The notes beneath the pieces are model-generated. The model ran no database searches. It had not been told where the DNA came from and worked only from the letters and a program-made list of their open reading frames with translations. This document shows positions 7,501 to 14,983 of a DNA stretch of 37,369 bases, in pieces; position 1 is the stretch's first letter; every line of letters begins with the position of its first letter. A program made the position numbers and the translations under genes. This DNA is from Patescibacteria group bacterium UBA1370 (GTDB lineage: Bacteria; Patescibacteriota; Microgenomatia; UBA1400; PJMF01): the NCBI GenBank assembly GCA_002306315.1, contig DBRK01000024.1, positions 1-37,369 of the forward strand. Reading direction: 5' to 3'.

Positions 7501-10179
7501 GCTTTTCAAATTGACCTGACTCTACCTGTTAATGCTTCAGAGATGAGAATGAAATCTCATGCCGCATCGGGAGTAACTCACACAGTTTCAACTGCTGATA
7601 TCTGGTTTAGTCGACCTGATCCCTATTTTGCATGGAACGCCGGCTCGGACGCGCAGGGAGTCAAGGGTTACTGCGCATATTTGGGCACCGATCCTGATGC
7701 TGATCCTGCACAAGAAAAAGGCATCCTTGGATCTTCGCCGGTCAGTGTTTCTGGCACTACCTGTCAATTTATTATTGATGGGAACGAGATTGACTTTGCT
7801 AATACGGCGCTGCGAGGCCAAACCTGGCTGAATTCAAGTGAAACCCCGTACTTCTTCAAAGTTAAAACGATTGACAACGCTAACAATGTAGCTGCCCAAG
7901 GCCCTGAAGACACCAACGTATTCAGTTTCTACTTTGATGGTACCCCACCCGCAGCCAATGCAATTTATACCGATTCTTCAACCAGTTTTTCCAGCATAAA
8001 CGAGATGCACTTCCTGTGGGCGCAGGGAGCAGGAGAAACTGCAGCCGATCAGCATTCTGGAGTTCTTGGTTTTCAATATGCCATCAACACTCTCGACACT
8101 TGGTATGGAGGAGAGACGGATGATTTTACGGGATTCAATTATTATCCGATGAATACAACCCAGCCTTTTTATCTGACTAGTGAAGTTGCCGATAAGATCC
8201 AGCTTGGTTGGAATTACATCTATATGCGCGTTATTGATAAAGCAGGAAACATCTCTGAAAACCGTTCAGCCCGTATCAACTATGGAGGCGCCGCGCCTGG
8301 ATTTGAGCCAGGCGCCCGAGTCACTGTGACCCCCGAAATCTCAACCGAGAACAAGTTCTCATTCAGCTGGCCTGAGGCTATCCCAGGTGAGGAAGGGAGA
8401 ACAATTCTTCGTTATTACTACATGATCAATACGCCTCCACCGGCCTCATTGGCAACAATCAAGTCAAACTCAGCAACTTATATTGCCACCGAGCAGCGAG
8501 TGCTTGAAAATGTCACCCTCACCGGCTTGCGCAAGGGCTCCAATACCATCACTGTGGTGGTAATTGATGATCAGGAGAATTACTCTCCAGGAAATGCGAT
8601 TGAAGCAACCTTTGAACTAAATACCGATTTGCCAGATCCGCCATTAAATCTGGTTATCAGCGATGCTTCTGTGAAAGAAGCCAGTCTTTGGCGGGCAGCT
8701 ATTGCTTGGAGTGAGCCGGAATATAAAGGCACGGGATCTCTAACTTACACGGTTCAGCGCTCAGAGGATGGCAACAACTGGACAACTGTTGCCACCACTT
8801 CTGGTCAAGCTTATGTAGATACCGTACCTGCTTCCAAACAATATTACTGGCGTGTAGCGGCTGCGGATAACTCAGATGAAAGTATAGCTAGCCCGTCATA
8901 TGCTAATCCGGTTTCCATTATTCCCCGCGGCACCTACAAAGAACCAGCGCCCCTGTCTTCAGGTCCGGCTACCACATCGATAACCACCAGAAAAGCTACG
9001 GTAACTTGGTCTACTGGCCGTACCAGTGATAGCAAGGTGGCATACGGAGAAGCAAGTAATGATTACTTTGATGATGAGGCCTATCGCTCCGAGCATGTGA
9101 CTGATCACACTATTCAATTGACTAATCTTAAACCAGGGACCAAGTATTATTACAAAGCCAAATGGACCGATGAGGACGGTAACACCGGTGAAAGCGAAGA
9201 AAAGACCTTTGATACCCAGCCGGCGCCTGTAGTCAAAGATGTGGTGGTGAAAAACATTGGCATTGCCAGTGCATTGGTAGAATTTACTGTCAAGGATGCG
9301 ACCAAAGTGAAAGTTTACTATGGAGAAAGTACCTCTTTTGGCGGCATCAAGGAAGTATCCACTTCAACTTTGGAAGCTACCTATTCCGTAGAACTTGGCG
9401 GACTGAGCGACGATACTAAATATTACTTCAAGCTTAATACCTTTGATATGGAGGACGCTGAGTACGAGGGCACCATTTTGGATTTTACCACGATGCCTAG
9501 ACCGAGAATTTCCGATGTCAGAATTCAACAGGTAGCCAAGACAGCGCAGTCTACCTTGCAGGTGACTTGGTTGTCTAACACATCAATTTCTTCCGTAATC
9601 TCCTATTACCCGGAGGGTCAGTCCGAACTGGAGAGGGATGCAGTGGATATTGAACTGGTCGACGGTGAACATCAAATGTTGGTACGAGGCTTATTTCCAG
9701 ACACAACTTATGTGATTAGAGTCAGCGGCAGGGATGTGATCGGCAATGAGGCCACATCTGAAATTCTCAGGTTCACCACGGCTACTGATACCCGGCCACC
9801 GCTTATTTCTGATGTAGTTGTTGAGGGCGCGAATATTCCTCAAGTGTCCTCAACAGCTCAACAAAGCTCTGCTCAGCTGATTGTGTCCTGGACCACCGAC
9901 GAACCTGCCACCAGCCAGGTTGAGTATGCAGAAGGCACAGGTGCTGTATATACTCAAGTTTCACAGGAAGATCAGACTTTGGCATACAACCATGTGGTTA
10001 TCATTTCCGGTCTGACTCCTTCCAAAGTTTATCACCTCCGAGCTATCTCCAAAGATGCCGCTAGCAACGAAGCTAAGTCTATCGATGTAGTTACCATCAC
10101 TCCCAAAGCTACCGACAATGCCTTCGACCTAGTAATAACTAATTTGCGAGAGGTGTTCAGCTTTTTAAGTGGACTTTAG
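4573..10179 (+). CDS. giant secreted glycine-rich and fibronectin type III repeat surface protein
   Basis: From GTG 4573 the protein has 1868 residues. The frame is open upstream to an ATG at 4429, but the stretch 4453-4572 reads as non-coding-like aromatic sequence and overlaps the promoter side of the DUF167 gene, so I prefer GTG 4573; no strong Shine-Dalgarno supports either. A basic region and hydrophobic helix form a signal peptide ending near A-A-A-T-I-F-W-D-G. A passenger-like start (S-W-N-D-P-L-N-W) follows. Two homologous Gly-rich modules (about 179-323 and 556-700) share N-T-G-G-W-N-D-Y-G(6) and G-G-R-I-A-x-Y-Y. From about 735 to 1830 there are several fibronectin-III-like or Ig-like domains. 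I infer an adhesin or S-layer-like fibre. The downstream ABC transporter genes may export it or maintain it. Confidence 0.85.
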   Translation: MLKAKTLRILRAVLRKSLFLTGVFGVVVGLFVAQNFDQIQMMRVRAAATIFWDGNSDGDGDNTSWNDPLNWSEDRVPNSTDEVLIETTSTVNIVEPITIAALNVGRIDGSTTPVLNFAYDAISGGPLTVTTGDINVYTGAKITHTVGGVNVGGTISIDVQNGNLYVAGAVDANGKGHTTYEGPGGGKVTTTTHYSGGGGGYGGVGGVGHDTSPGGGTYGSYSNPTHIGSGGGLGGGYGGGAIKLNVSGTLTVTVGGTISANGNQGQNNTGGWNDYGGGGGSGGSVWIITNTLTGTGKIQAIGGVGGYGDLFRGGGGGGGRIAIYYTNDNSQLTSLSASGNGGYLSGGAGTLYKKAAGAVYGDLILDNSLSYAVTDRALVGNTPLTYPLTFDNLTIANYSRMEATGDLTVINQASVTGNSHLGLEGSFSATDFDTLTNSHVYVTEEFSVSSLDIHSGATIYNEQSATITYDELLWAGGKIIDNGGTMEVVSGGGDLLVPSNSVLTANAKRTFTNIIVQGTINHSANSNAETYKIDYTSTGDFYIDSAGAINVNGLGYATSLGPGGGQIINTNTSGGGGGYGGKGGTGYTVSPGGGTYGSKTEPINLGSGGGHGDGHGAGAVKLTVTGTTTVLGSITANGAQGKNNTGGWNDYGGGGGSGGSVWIITSELAGTGRIEANGGVGGFGDLFRGGGGGGGRIALYYSNYSANFNTLTATGGPGYEAGEDGTIYYGGSPVNPVNLRQFKSDGTTAVSQGTTVNEDSMVMKFQVADSDASDTLIPEVEIQPLGTPFVNVATDVGEEVEYSGSTVTATVTVTGLADATSYHWQARVCDVNNLCSGWVSFGTNTEEEADVSVVLNTSPSAPVIPSSSTYINGQFTNDTTPTLSFVLSDPNPTDTVKYQIQISTSDDFSSPLIDFVSGFGAQTTHSYTVGQDATGLALYNAGEDVEALDTGNYYWRVKTIDDKNGQSGWTTAPGNPAFQIDLTLPVNASEMRMKSHAASGVTHTVSTADIWFSRPDPYFAWNAGSDAQGVKGYCAYLGTDPDADPAQEKGILGSSPVSVSGTTCQFIIDGNEIDFANTALRGQTWLNSSETPYFFKVKTIDNANNVAAQGPEDTNVFSFYFDGTPPAANAIYTDSSTSFSSINEMHFLWAQGAGETAADQHSGVLGFQYAINTLDTWYGGETDDFTGFNYYPMNTTQPFYLTSEVADKIQLGWNYIYMRVIDKAGNISENRSARINYGGAAPGFEPGARVTVTPEISTENKFSFSWPEAIPGEEGRTILRYYYMINTPPPASLATIKSNSATYIATEQRVLENVTLTGLRKGSNTITVVVIDDQENYSPGNAIEATFELNTDLPDPPLNLVISDASVKEASLWRAAIAWSEPEYKGTGSLTYTVQRSEDGNNWTTVATTSGQAYVDTVPASKQYYWRVAAADNSDESIASPSYANPVSIIPRGTYKEPAPLSSGPATTSITTRKATVTWSTGRTSDSKVAYGEASNDYFDDEAYRSEHVTDHTIQLTNLKPGTKYYYKAKWTDEDGNTGESEEKTFDTQPAPVVKDVVVKNIGIASALVEFTVKDATKVKVYYGESTSFGGIKEVSTSTLEATYSVELGGLSDDTKYYFKLNTFDMEDAEYEGTILDFTTMPRPRISDVRIQQVAKTAQSTLQVTWLSNTSISSVISYYPEGQSELERDAVDIELVDGEHQMLVRGLFPDTTYVIRVSGRDVIGNEATSEILRFTTATDTRPPLISDVVVEGANIPQVSSTAQQSSAQLIVSWTTDEPATSQVEYAEGTGAVYTQVSQEDQTLAYNHVVIISGLTPSKVYHLRAISKDAASNEAKSIDVVTITPKATDNAFDLVITNLREVFSFLSGL
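5371..5440 (+). repeat. copy 1 of 70-bp near-identical repeat inside giant surface gene
   Basis: These 70 bases recur at 6499-6568 with a single T/C difference, encoding the N-T-G-G-W-N-D-Y-G core and the following S-G-G-S-V-W-I-I-T. The surrounding modules are similar in protein but much more divergent in DNA, so this patch looks recently homogenised. Confidence 0.95.
6499..6568 (+). repeat. copy 2 of 70-bp near-identical repeat inside giant surface gene
   Basis: This is the second copy, 1128 bases (376 codons) downstream of the first and in the same frame, so recombination between the copies would delete or add one complete module without a frameshift. Confidence 0.95.
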
Positions 10180-10204
10180 CAAAAAAAATGGAAAAATAAT
10201 CAGT

Positions 10205-10960
10205 ATGCCTGCTCAAAATAACGCAGCTATAGAAGTTCGCGGTCTGCACAAGTCGTTCGTGGTGGGTGCTCAGACTGTATCTATTCTCAAAAACATTGAC
10301 TTGCAAGTTAAGAATGGCGAATTTGTGGTTGTCATTGGACCCTCTGGTAGCGGTAAGTCAACCTTGTTGCACTCGATTCTTGGGTTAGAGGAACCCACCA
10401 AAGGCGAGGTTATCTTTTTAAATTCCAATCTCTATAAGTTAGCATCTGATGATGCCAGGGCAGACTTCCGCAAAGCCCATATCGGCATGGTTTACCAGCA
10501 GCCCAACTGGATTAAAGCCATTAATGTGATTAGTAATGTGGCCTTTCCCCTAGCTCTGCTGGGAGTGGGCAAGGAGGAGAGGTTGAAAAAGGCCGAAGAG
10601 ATGCTCAAGTCAGTACAGATGCTTGATTGGGCTCACTATCATCCGGCAGAGCTATCAAGTGGTCAGCAACAGCGTGTTGCCCTGGCGCGGGCGTTGATTA
10701 CTAATCCGGAAGTGATAATTGCTGACGAGCCGACAGGAAACTTGGATTTTGAGTCTGGTGAGCAGTTGATGACATTGTTGCAGCAATACAATAAAAAAGC
10801 CGGTAAAACCATCCTCATGGTCACACACGACTTAGTTTATCTGAAATATGCTGACAGAGGTATTCGGCTCTTTGATGGTATGGTTCAGGACAACTTCAAT
10901 ATCGACGAAAAATTTGATTACCGAAAATACGCTGTGAAGACTCCGCAATATGTCAGCTAA
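10205..10960 (+). CDS. ABC transporter ATP-binding protein, MacB/LolD type
   Basis: The 251-residue ATPase has every expected motif: Walker A G-P-S-G-S-G-K-S-T, Q-loop V-Y-Q-Q-P, signature L-S-S-G-Q-Q-Q-R, Walker B V-I-I-A-D-E-P-T-G-N-L-D and H-loop M-V-T-H-D. The P-T-G-N-L-D form and the FtsX-type partner place it in the MacB/LolD/FtsE group. These ATPases drive mechanotransmission across the membrane rather than ordinary import. I chose ATG 10205; a GTG at 10169 would add a Lys/Asn-rich extension overlapping the previous gene. It follows the giant surface gene by 25 bases and overlaps the permease gene by 11, so the three are probably one transcript. Confidence 0.95.
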   Translation: MPAQNNAAIEVRGLHKSFVVGAQTVSILKNIDLQVKNGEFVVVIGPSGSGKSTLLHSILGLEEPTKGEVIFLNSNLYKLASDDARADFRKAHIGMVYQQPNWIKAINVISNVAFPLALLGVGKEERLKKAEEMLKSVQMLDWAHYHPAELSSGQQQRVALARALITNPEVIIADEPTGNLDFESGEQLMTLLQQYNKKAGKTILMVTHDLVYLKYADRGIRLFDGMVQDNFNIDEKFDYRKYAVKTPQYVS

Positions 10961-12905
10961 ATTTGTAACATGGACTAGTAGCTTGATAGAGATCGCCTCA
11001 TTTGTAGGTCTGGTGATTTTGTACGGCTTGGTGGTTATTGCTGGAATAGTGGCAAAGTACATTCCAGCCATGGGTCGGGTGCAAAATAAACTTCATGAAT
11101 CTATCAAGCGCTTGGATCGCAAGCAGCAGGGCAGTATCAGCAGAATCGAGTTGATTGAACTATCATTGGCAAATATGCGTGCCAAGCGCACCCGGACAAT
11201 GGTCACTGTTGGCGGCATGACCATTGGCATCGCCTCCATCGTTTTCTTGGTATCGATTGGTTATGGTTTGCAAGCTCTGGTCATCAGCCGGGTAGCAAGG
11301 TTAGATGAAATGAAGCAGATTGATGTGACGGTACATGCCGGCAGCAAGCTTCGGCTAAACGACGAATCTCATGCTACCTTCCGTGGAATTCCGGATGTAG
11401 AACAAGCACTGCCGCTGATTGCCGTAGTAGGCAAGGTGAAATACAGCAACTCTGCTACTGACATGGCTGTATATGGAGTAACTCATGATTATTTGGAACA
11501 GTCGGCGATTAAGCCGGTTATCGGCCGGATTTTTGATAATAACGAAGTAGTGGTTTCCGATATTGCCCAACCCACCTTTCACGAAGAATTTGTCACCAAT
11601 AAAGACACTACAGACGCAGGCGGTGCAGACATCCCTATAAGCGAGGATGTGCAAATAGGATCCACGGTCCGTAGCATCAAATTCAGTGTCGATAGCGGCC
11701 AGTGGGTGCGGGTTCGAGCACAGGCTAACAGCAACGCAGATCTCTTGGGTTACATCTCCTCGGAGACAGGCCAACTCAGTGGTGAGGAAATTTGGGGAGA
11801 AACCTACGTTGATGAAGCTGGCAGAGGTACAGTTGGCACCATGGAAGACGGGCGAAAAGCAGGTTTGTGGATCAAAGTAAGAACGCCGGTATGGGAGGAA
11901 AAAGACGGTCAGTATGTGCCGATGATGGACAGCAATGACAATCAAGTTGTACAAACAGGATATGTCGCGGAGATTAATGTTTCTGTTGAGCCGGTCACTA
12001 GCCAGCAGGTGTTGGGAGATGCTATCGACATCACCAATGATGACTGGGTAGAGGTGGAAGGGGAGAGTATCCCGGAAGCCACCGAAAACACCGAAGTGGT
12101 TCAACTACCTAAGTCCGGTGAACGCGAGGCTGTCGTGAATAGGGGTTTCCTGGAAATCTTGTCGATTTCCGAAGATGAGGTTTTGGGCAAAACTTTTGAA
12201 GTTACTTTTGTGGCGACCGGCGGCTTGCTCAACGATGACCAAAAACGTCTGCAATCTGAGTCAGTCCAGTACACCATTATCGGGGTCACGCCGGACAACA
12301 GGACTCCGCTTTTCTATGTGCCTTTTACAGATCTCAGAGAGATGGGTTTGGAAAACTTTTCGCAGATAAAAATTGTAGCCAAAAACCAGGATGTGTTGCC
12401 GGCGATAAGACGGCAAATTGAAGGATTGGGTTTCAATACTCACTCTGTAGTTGACACTGTAGACCAGATTAACAGTCTTTTTGCCAGCGCCAGGATGCTG
12501 TTGGCTCTGCTGGGCTTGGTGGCGTTGTCGGTGGCGGCTTTGGGCATGTTTAATACTCTGACGGTTTCACTTTTGGAACGGACCAGGGAAGTAGGTTTGC
12601 TCAAATCCATGGGTATGAAATCCTATGAAGTCCGCGATCTGTTCTTGGCAGAATCGATGGTTATGGGTTCGTTGGGCGGAGTGTTGGGGTTGTTATTTGG
12701 TTTAGGAGCTGGAAAGATCCTGGAATTAATTCTCTCTGCTTATGCCTTGTCCAAGGGAGCAGGCTTTATCACCATCGTCGACATTCCCATCACCTTTACC
12801 TTGGTGATTATCCTGCTTTCATTTATGGTGGGCATAATCACCGGATTTTATCCTGCCCGTAGGGCGACCCAAATTTCTGCTCTTAATGCTTTGAGATACG
12901 AGTAA
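10950..12905 (+). CDS. MacB/FtsX-like ABC permease with SH3b-like insertion
   Basis: The 651-residue permease has an extra N-terminal membrane helix (about 12-34), a basic linker, a first core helix (about 88-108), a large extracytoplasmic domain, and a C-terminal FtsX unit with three helices and the typical E-R-T-R-E-V-G-L-L-K-S-M-G-M and F-Y-P-A-R-R-A signatures. Within the outer domain, residues about 232-350 contain a segment resembling bacterial SH3 domains (W-V-R-V-R-A-Q-A-N-S-N-A-D-L-L-G-Y-I ... G-L-W-I-K-V), which ordinary MacB permeases lack. SH3b domains often bind peptidoglycan or peptides. It overlaps the ATPase gene by 11 bases, suggesting translational coupling. The substrate is unknown; the preceding giant protein or envelope polymers are candidates. 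Confidence 0.9.
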   Translation: MSAKFVTWTSSLIEIASFVGLVILYGLVVIAGIVAKYIPAMGRVQNKLHESIKRLDRKQQGSISRIELIELSLANMRAKRTRTMVTVGGMTIGIASIVFLVSIGYGLQALVISRVARLDEMKQIDVTVHAGSKLRLNDESHATFRGIPDVEQALPLIAVVGKVKYSNSATDMAVYGVTHDYLEQSAIKPVIGRIFDNNEVVVSDIAQPTFHEEFVTNKDTTDAGGADIPISEDVQIGSTVRSIKFSVDSGQWVRVRAQANSNADLLGYISSETGQLSGEEIWGETYVDEAGRGTVGTMEDGRKAGLWIKVRTPVWEEKDGQYVPMMDSNDNQVVQTGYVAEINVSVEPVTSQQVLGDAIDITNDDWVEVEGESIPEATENTEVVQLPKSGEREAVVNRGFLEILSISEDEVLGKTFEVTFVATGGLLNDDQKRLQSESVQYTIIGVTPDNRTPLFYVPFTDLREMGLENFSQIKIVAKNQDVLPAIRRQIEGLGFNTHSVVDTVDQINSLFASARMLLALLGLVALSVAALGMFNTLTVSLLERTREVGLLKSMGMKSYEVRDLFLAESMVMGSLGGVLGLLFGLGAGKILELILSAYALSKGAGFITIVDIPITFTLVIILLSFMVGIITGFYPARRATQISALNALRYE

Positions 12906-12909
12906 TCGG

Positions 12910-13239
12910 TTAGCGTGCCATCGTCAGCACCATTTTAAAAGCTTCCTTTGCTTGCAAAGCGTGCGGAGTGCTGGCAGGCATGACAATCATTTCTCCTGCT
13001 TTTACAGTGTGTTGTTTGTCACCAATAGTAATTTCAGCTGTCCCATCTATGACTTGGACAAATGCGGTAAAAGGGGTCGTGTGTTCGCTCAATCCTTGGT
13101 CTTTGGCAAAGGCAAAAAGGGTGACTGTAGTGTGGGGAGTTTTGATGATTTCTCGGCTCACTACCGAACCTTCCTGGTAATTAATAGCATCGTTGGTGGT
13201 ATAAGGTTTTATTTCTAATCGGTGGGGTTGATCGGTCAT
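12910..13239 (-). CDS. small cupin-fold protein
   Basis: The 109-residue protein is a single cupin barrel: motif 1 around S-E-H-T-T-P-F-T-A-F-V-Q-V-I-D-G-T-A-E, motif 2 around G-E-M-I-V-M-P-A-S-T-P-H-A-L. Two His (in S-E-H and P-H-A) and nearby Glu could bind a metal. The start ATG 13239 has an AGGAAGG Shine-Dalgarno and forms an ATGA overlap with the stop of the upstream membrane gene; upstream in-frame starts would overlap that gene and are unlikely. Small cupins of this type may be sensors, isomerases or metal-binding proteins; the substrate cannot be given. It is the second gene of a two-gene operon. Confidence 0.88.
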   Translation of the reverse strand: MTDQPHRLEIKPYTTNDAINYQEGSVVSREIIKTPHTTVTLFAFAKDQGLSEHTTPFTAFVQVIDGTAEITIGDKQHTVKAGEMIVMPASTPHALQAKEAFKMVLTMAR

Positions 13240-14318
13240 GCTGCCTTCCTTGCCTTTAACTTGATATAGTTCATCCACATGAATAATACCAAACCGATCA
13301 CAATGACCAATTCGATAAATTCCTCCCATGGATCAGTGTAAAAACTGCTCAATCTCTGCCTGATGAGAATTAAGACAGCCATCGGCAGGAAATAGCCGAA
13401 CAATTCAGGTGCTGGTGCCCAGTACGCAATTAATTTTTGCCAAGCTGCCGGCAGCTTAGTTTTGTTGATAAGTTTGACAATTGCCCAGGCTACGCAACCA
13501 TACACAGCCAGCCAAAAGTAAGCGTAATAAACGTAACCAAAAATTGCCCGGTTATTGTGCAGATTGAGTTCACCTTGGGTGTTTTGAGCGACCAAATGTT
13601 CTGGGGTGGCGATATCAAATATACGCTGACCCCATGAAATTTCCTCACCACCAATTAACAACCCGCCGAGTATCAACAACAGATGGCTGATGACAAAAAG
13701 AGCGTTAGTAACATTCATAGGGGGTCTTTTAGCGTACCAAAGCCTCAAGTTTGCCGCGCCTATCATCGCCAAGACAACATAGAGAACAGCCGTGGCATAC
13801 TCAAACAGCGAATCTTCGGTTGCCCAGCGCTGGTACAAGGGTTGATACCTTTGCGAAAAAGCCAGCATAAGCATCAAAATCAAGAAGGGCAGGGTAGTTT
13901 TTTCCCATAATCCAAGCTTATTATTTGGTATTAGGAAGTCACTGACTAGGGTTGTGGCGCTTAGGTAGAGCGTCATCAGGTGCCAGGCTGAAGGATGAAA
14001 ACCGTATACGGAAAAAAGATAGTTGGCAAAGTAGCGGATTTCCATACAGTACATCACAAAAGAGCCTGCGGCTAAGAGCGAGGAGGCAGCGAACAGTAAT
14101 TTACTGTACCTCTTAAAGGGCGAGGTTTTAAAAAGGTATTGGTATCCAATTTGAGCGAAAATGGCAAAGGCCATGATTTTGGTTGGGCCTAGACCTATTA
14201 CTGAGGCTGTCGCTCCCGGATCATACAGAAAATCAAAAGCCATACTGATGAGAACAGCGAAGAATAAGAAAATTACTAGCGTAGCAGTCTGTTTTTGATT
14301 AAGGAAGAAGTTTTTCAT
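13236..14318 (-). CDS. uncharacterised ten-helix membrane protein
   Basis: The 360-residue protein has about ten hydrophobic segments spread over its whole length. Between segments 7 and 8 is a conserved-looking polar loop, G-G-E-E-I-S-W-G-Q-R-I-F followed by N-T-Q-G-E-L-N-L-H-N-N. I recognise this E-E-I-S-W-G-Q ... N-x-H-N pattern from a family of uncharacterised integral membrane proteins; the Glu, Gln, Asn and His could line a site in the membrane. No transport or enzyme family is evident. It is followed by the cupin gene with a 4-base overlap, so the two products probably act together. A TGG-TAAAAT extended -10 lies 9 bases before the ATG. Confidence 0.85.
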   Translation of the reverse strand: MKNFFLNQKQTATLVIFLFFAVLISMAFDFLYDPGATASVIGLGPTKIMAFAIFAQIGYQYLFKTSPFKRYSKLLFAASSLLAAGSFVMYCMEIRYFANYLFSVYGFHPSAWHLMTLYLSATTLVSDFLIPNNKLGLWEKTTLPFLILMLMLAFSQRYQPLYQRWATEDSLFEYATAVLYVVLAMIGAANLRLWYAKRPPMNVTNALFVISHLLLILGGLLIGGEEISWGQRIFDIATPEHLVAQNTQGELNLHNNRAIFGYVYYAYFWLAVYGCVAWAIVKLINKTKLPAAWQKLIAYWAPAPELFGYFLPMAVLILIRQRLSSFYTDPWEEFIELVIVIGLVLFMWMNYIKLKARKAA

Positions 14319-14327
14319 GGGTAATTC

Positions 14328-14336
14328 ATTTTACCA
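14328..14336 (-). promoter_or_regulatory. extended -10 of membrane protein/cupin operon
   Basis: On the minus strand TGGTAAAAT (14328-14336) ends 9 bases before the ATG at 14318. No convincing -35 and no Shine-Dalgarno are visible. The spacing points to a leaderless or nearly leaderless mRNA. Confidence 0.4.
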
Positions 14337-14370
14337 CGCAGCTGGGGCGAGCTGATCATCCGGCTGAATG

Positions 14371-14868
14371 TTAGTTAGTGCCGCAGCTTTCACTGGCTGT
14401 GGCCACTTCTTCAATTTGTTCCAGTGACACACGCTTGTTGAGAAGCTCGCGGACATTGTGCTGGTTGCCGATGAGTATCACCACGCTCTGTTTATCTAAT
14501 ATTTGCGAGTTGAGAATATCGTGAATGACACCGGATTCTGAATATCCGACAATAGGCTTGCTCTGGTCATATTCAAACTTAAGGTTTTTAAATAAATCTC
14601 CCCAGGTTGCACCATCGCGATGCACGTGGACTATTTCGCTGGCGCCTTCATGAAGATGAGCTTTTTCAATTTGCTCCTCTGCTGGGGAAAGATCGGTTTC
14701 GTCTGTTCGGCCGCAGAGTTGGTAATGAAAATACCTGCTGTCGTTAAAATCCTGTTTGACTCCGTCCACATATATCTGAAAACCGGCATGATAATGAACT
14801 TCTGGGTGCATCTCGCCTCCTTTTAGGTAAGCGAGAACTAGAGTCAACAGGATAATTATGGAAAGCAA
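14371..14868 (-). CDS. membrane-anchored His-rich protein, conserved unknown
   Basis: From TTG 14868 the protein has 165 residues: a hydrophobic segment and an outer domain rich in His (M-H-P-E-V-H-Y-H-A-G-F, K-A-H-L-H-E-G, I-V-H-V-H-R-D-G), arranged in clusters that could bind metal. I recognise the H-x-H-A-G ... H-L-H-x-G ... V-H-V-H pattern from uncharacterised proteins common in Patescibacteria. The TTG start would cut the membrane helix to about 15 residues. The frame stays open upstream to a stop at 14965-14967 and there encodes a plausible polar N-terminus and a full 21-residue helix, but with no ATG, GTG or TTG. The real start is therefore uncertain. It is divergent from the C39-like gene. 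Confidence 0.78.
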   Translation of the reverse strand: MLSIIILLTLVLAYLKGGEMHPEVHYHAGFQIYVDGVKQDFNDSRYFHYQLCGRTDETDLSPAEEQIEKAHLHEGASEIVHVHRDGATWGDLFKNLKFEYDQSKPIVGYSESGVIHDILNSQILDKQSVVILIGNQHNVRELLNKRVSLEQIEEVATASESCGTN

Positions 14869-14943
14869 GTTGAGGACGATTAGAAGCTTGCTCTTATGAT
14901 CATTGCTTGAATTTTCTAAATTATCGTCCGACGTAGTTGGTGT

Positions 14944-14972
14944 TTGATTAACTCTTATACATTCTTAATACT
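14944..14972 (+). promoter_or_regulatory. promoter of C39-like/TPR gene
   Basis: TTGATT (14944-14949), a 17-base spacer and AATACT (14967-14972) lie upstream of ATG 14984. The -10 ends 11 bases before this ATG, so the leader would be very short. Confidence 0.4.
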
Positions 14973-14983
14973 CATAGCTTACA

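Noticed and set aside
10169..10204. GTG 10169 as start of the ABC ATPase
   Set aside because: It overlaps the end of the previous gene and adds a non-conserved Lys/Asn-rich tail; ATG 10205 fits the family length.
11355..12104. Long minus-strand open frame (249 codons) opposite the ABC permease
   Set aside because: It lies wholly inside the permease gene and encodes no recognisable domain; codon bias of the true strand explains it.
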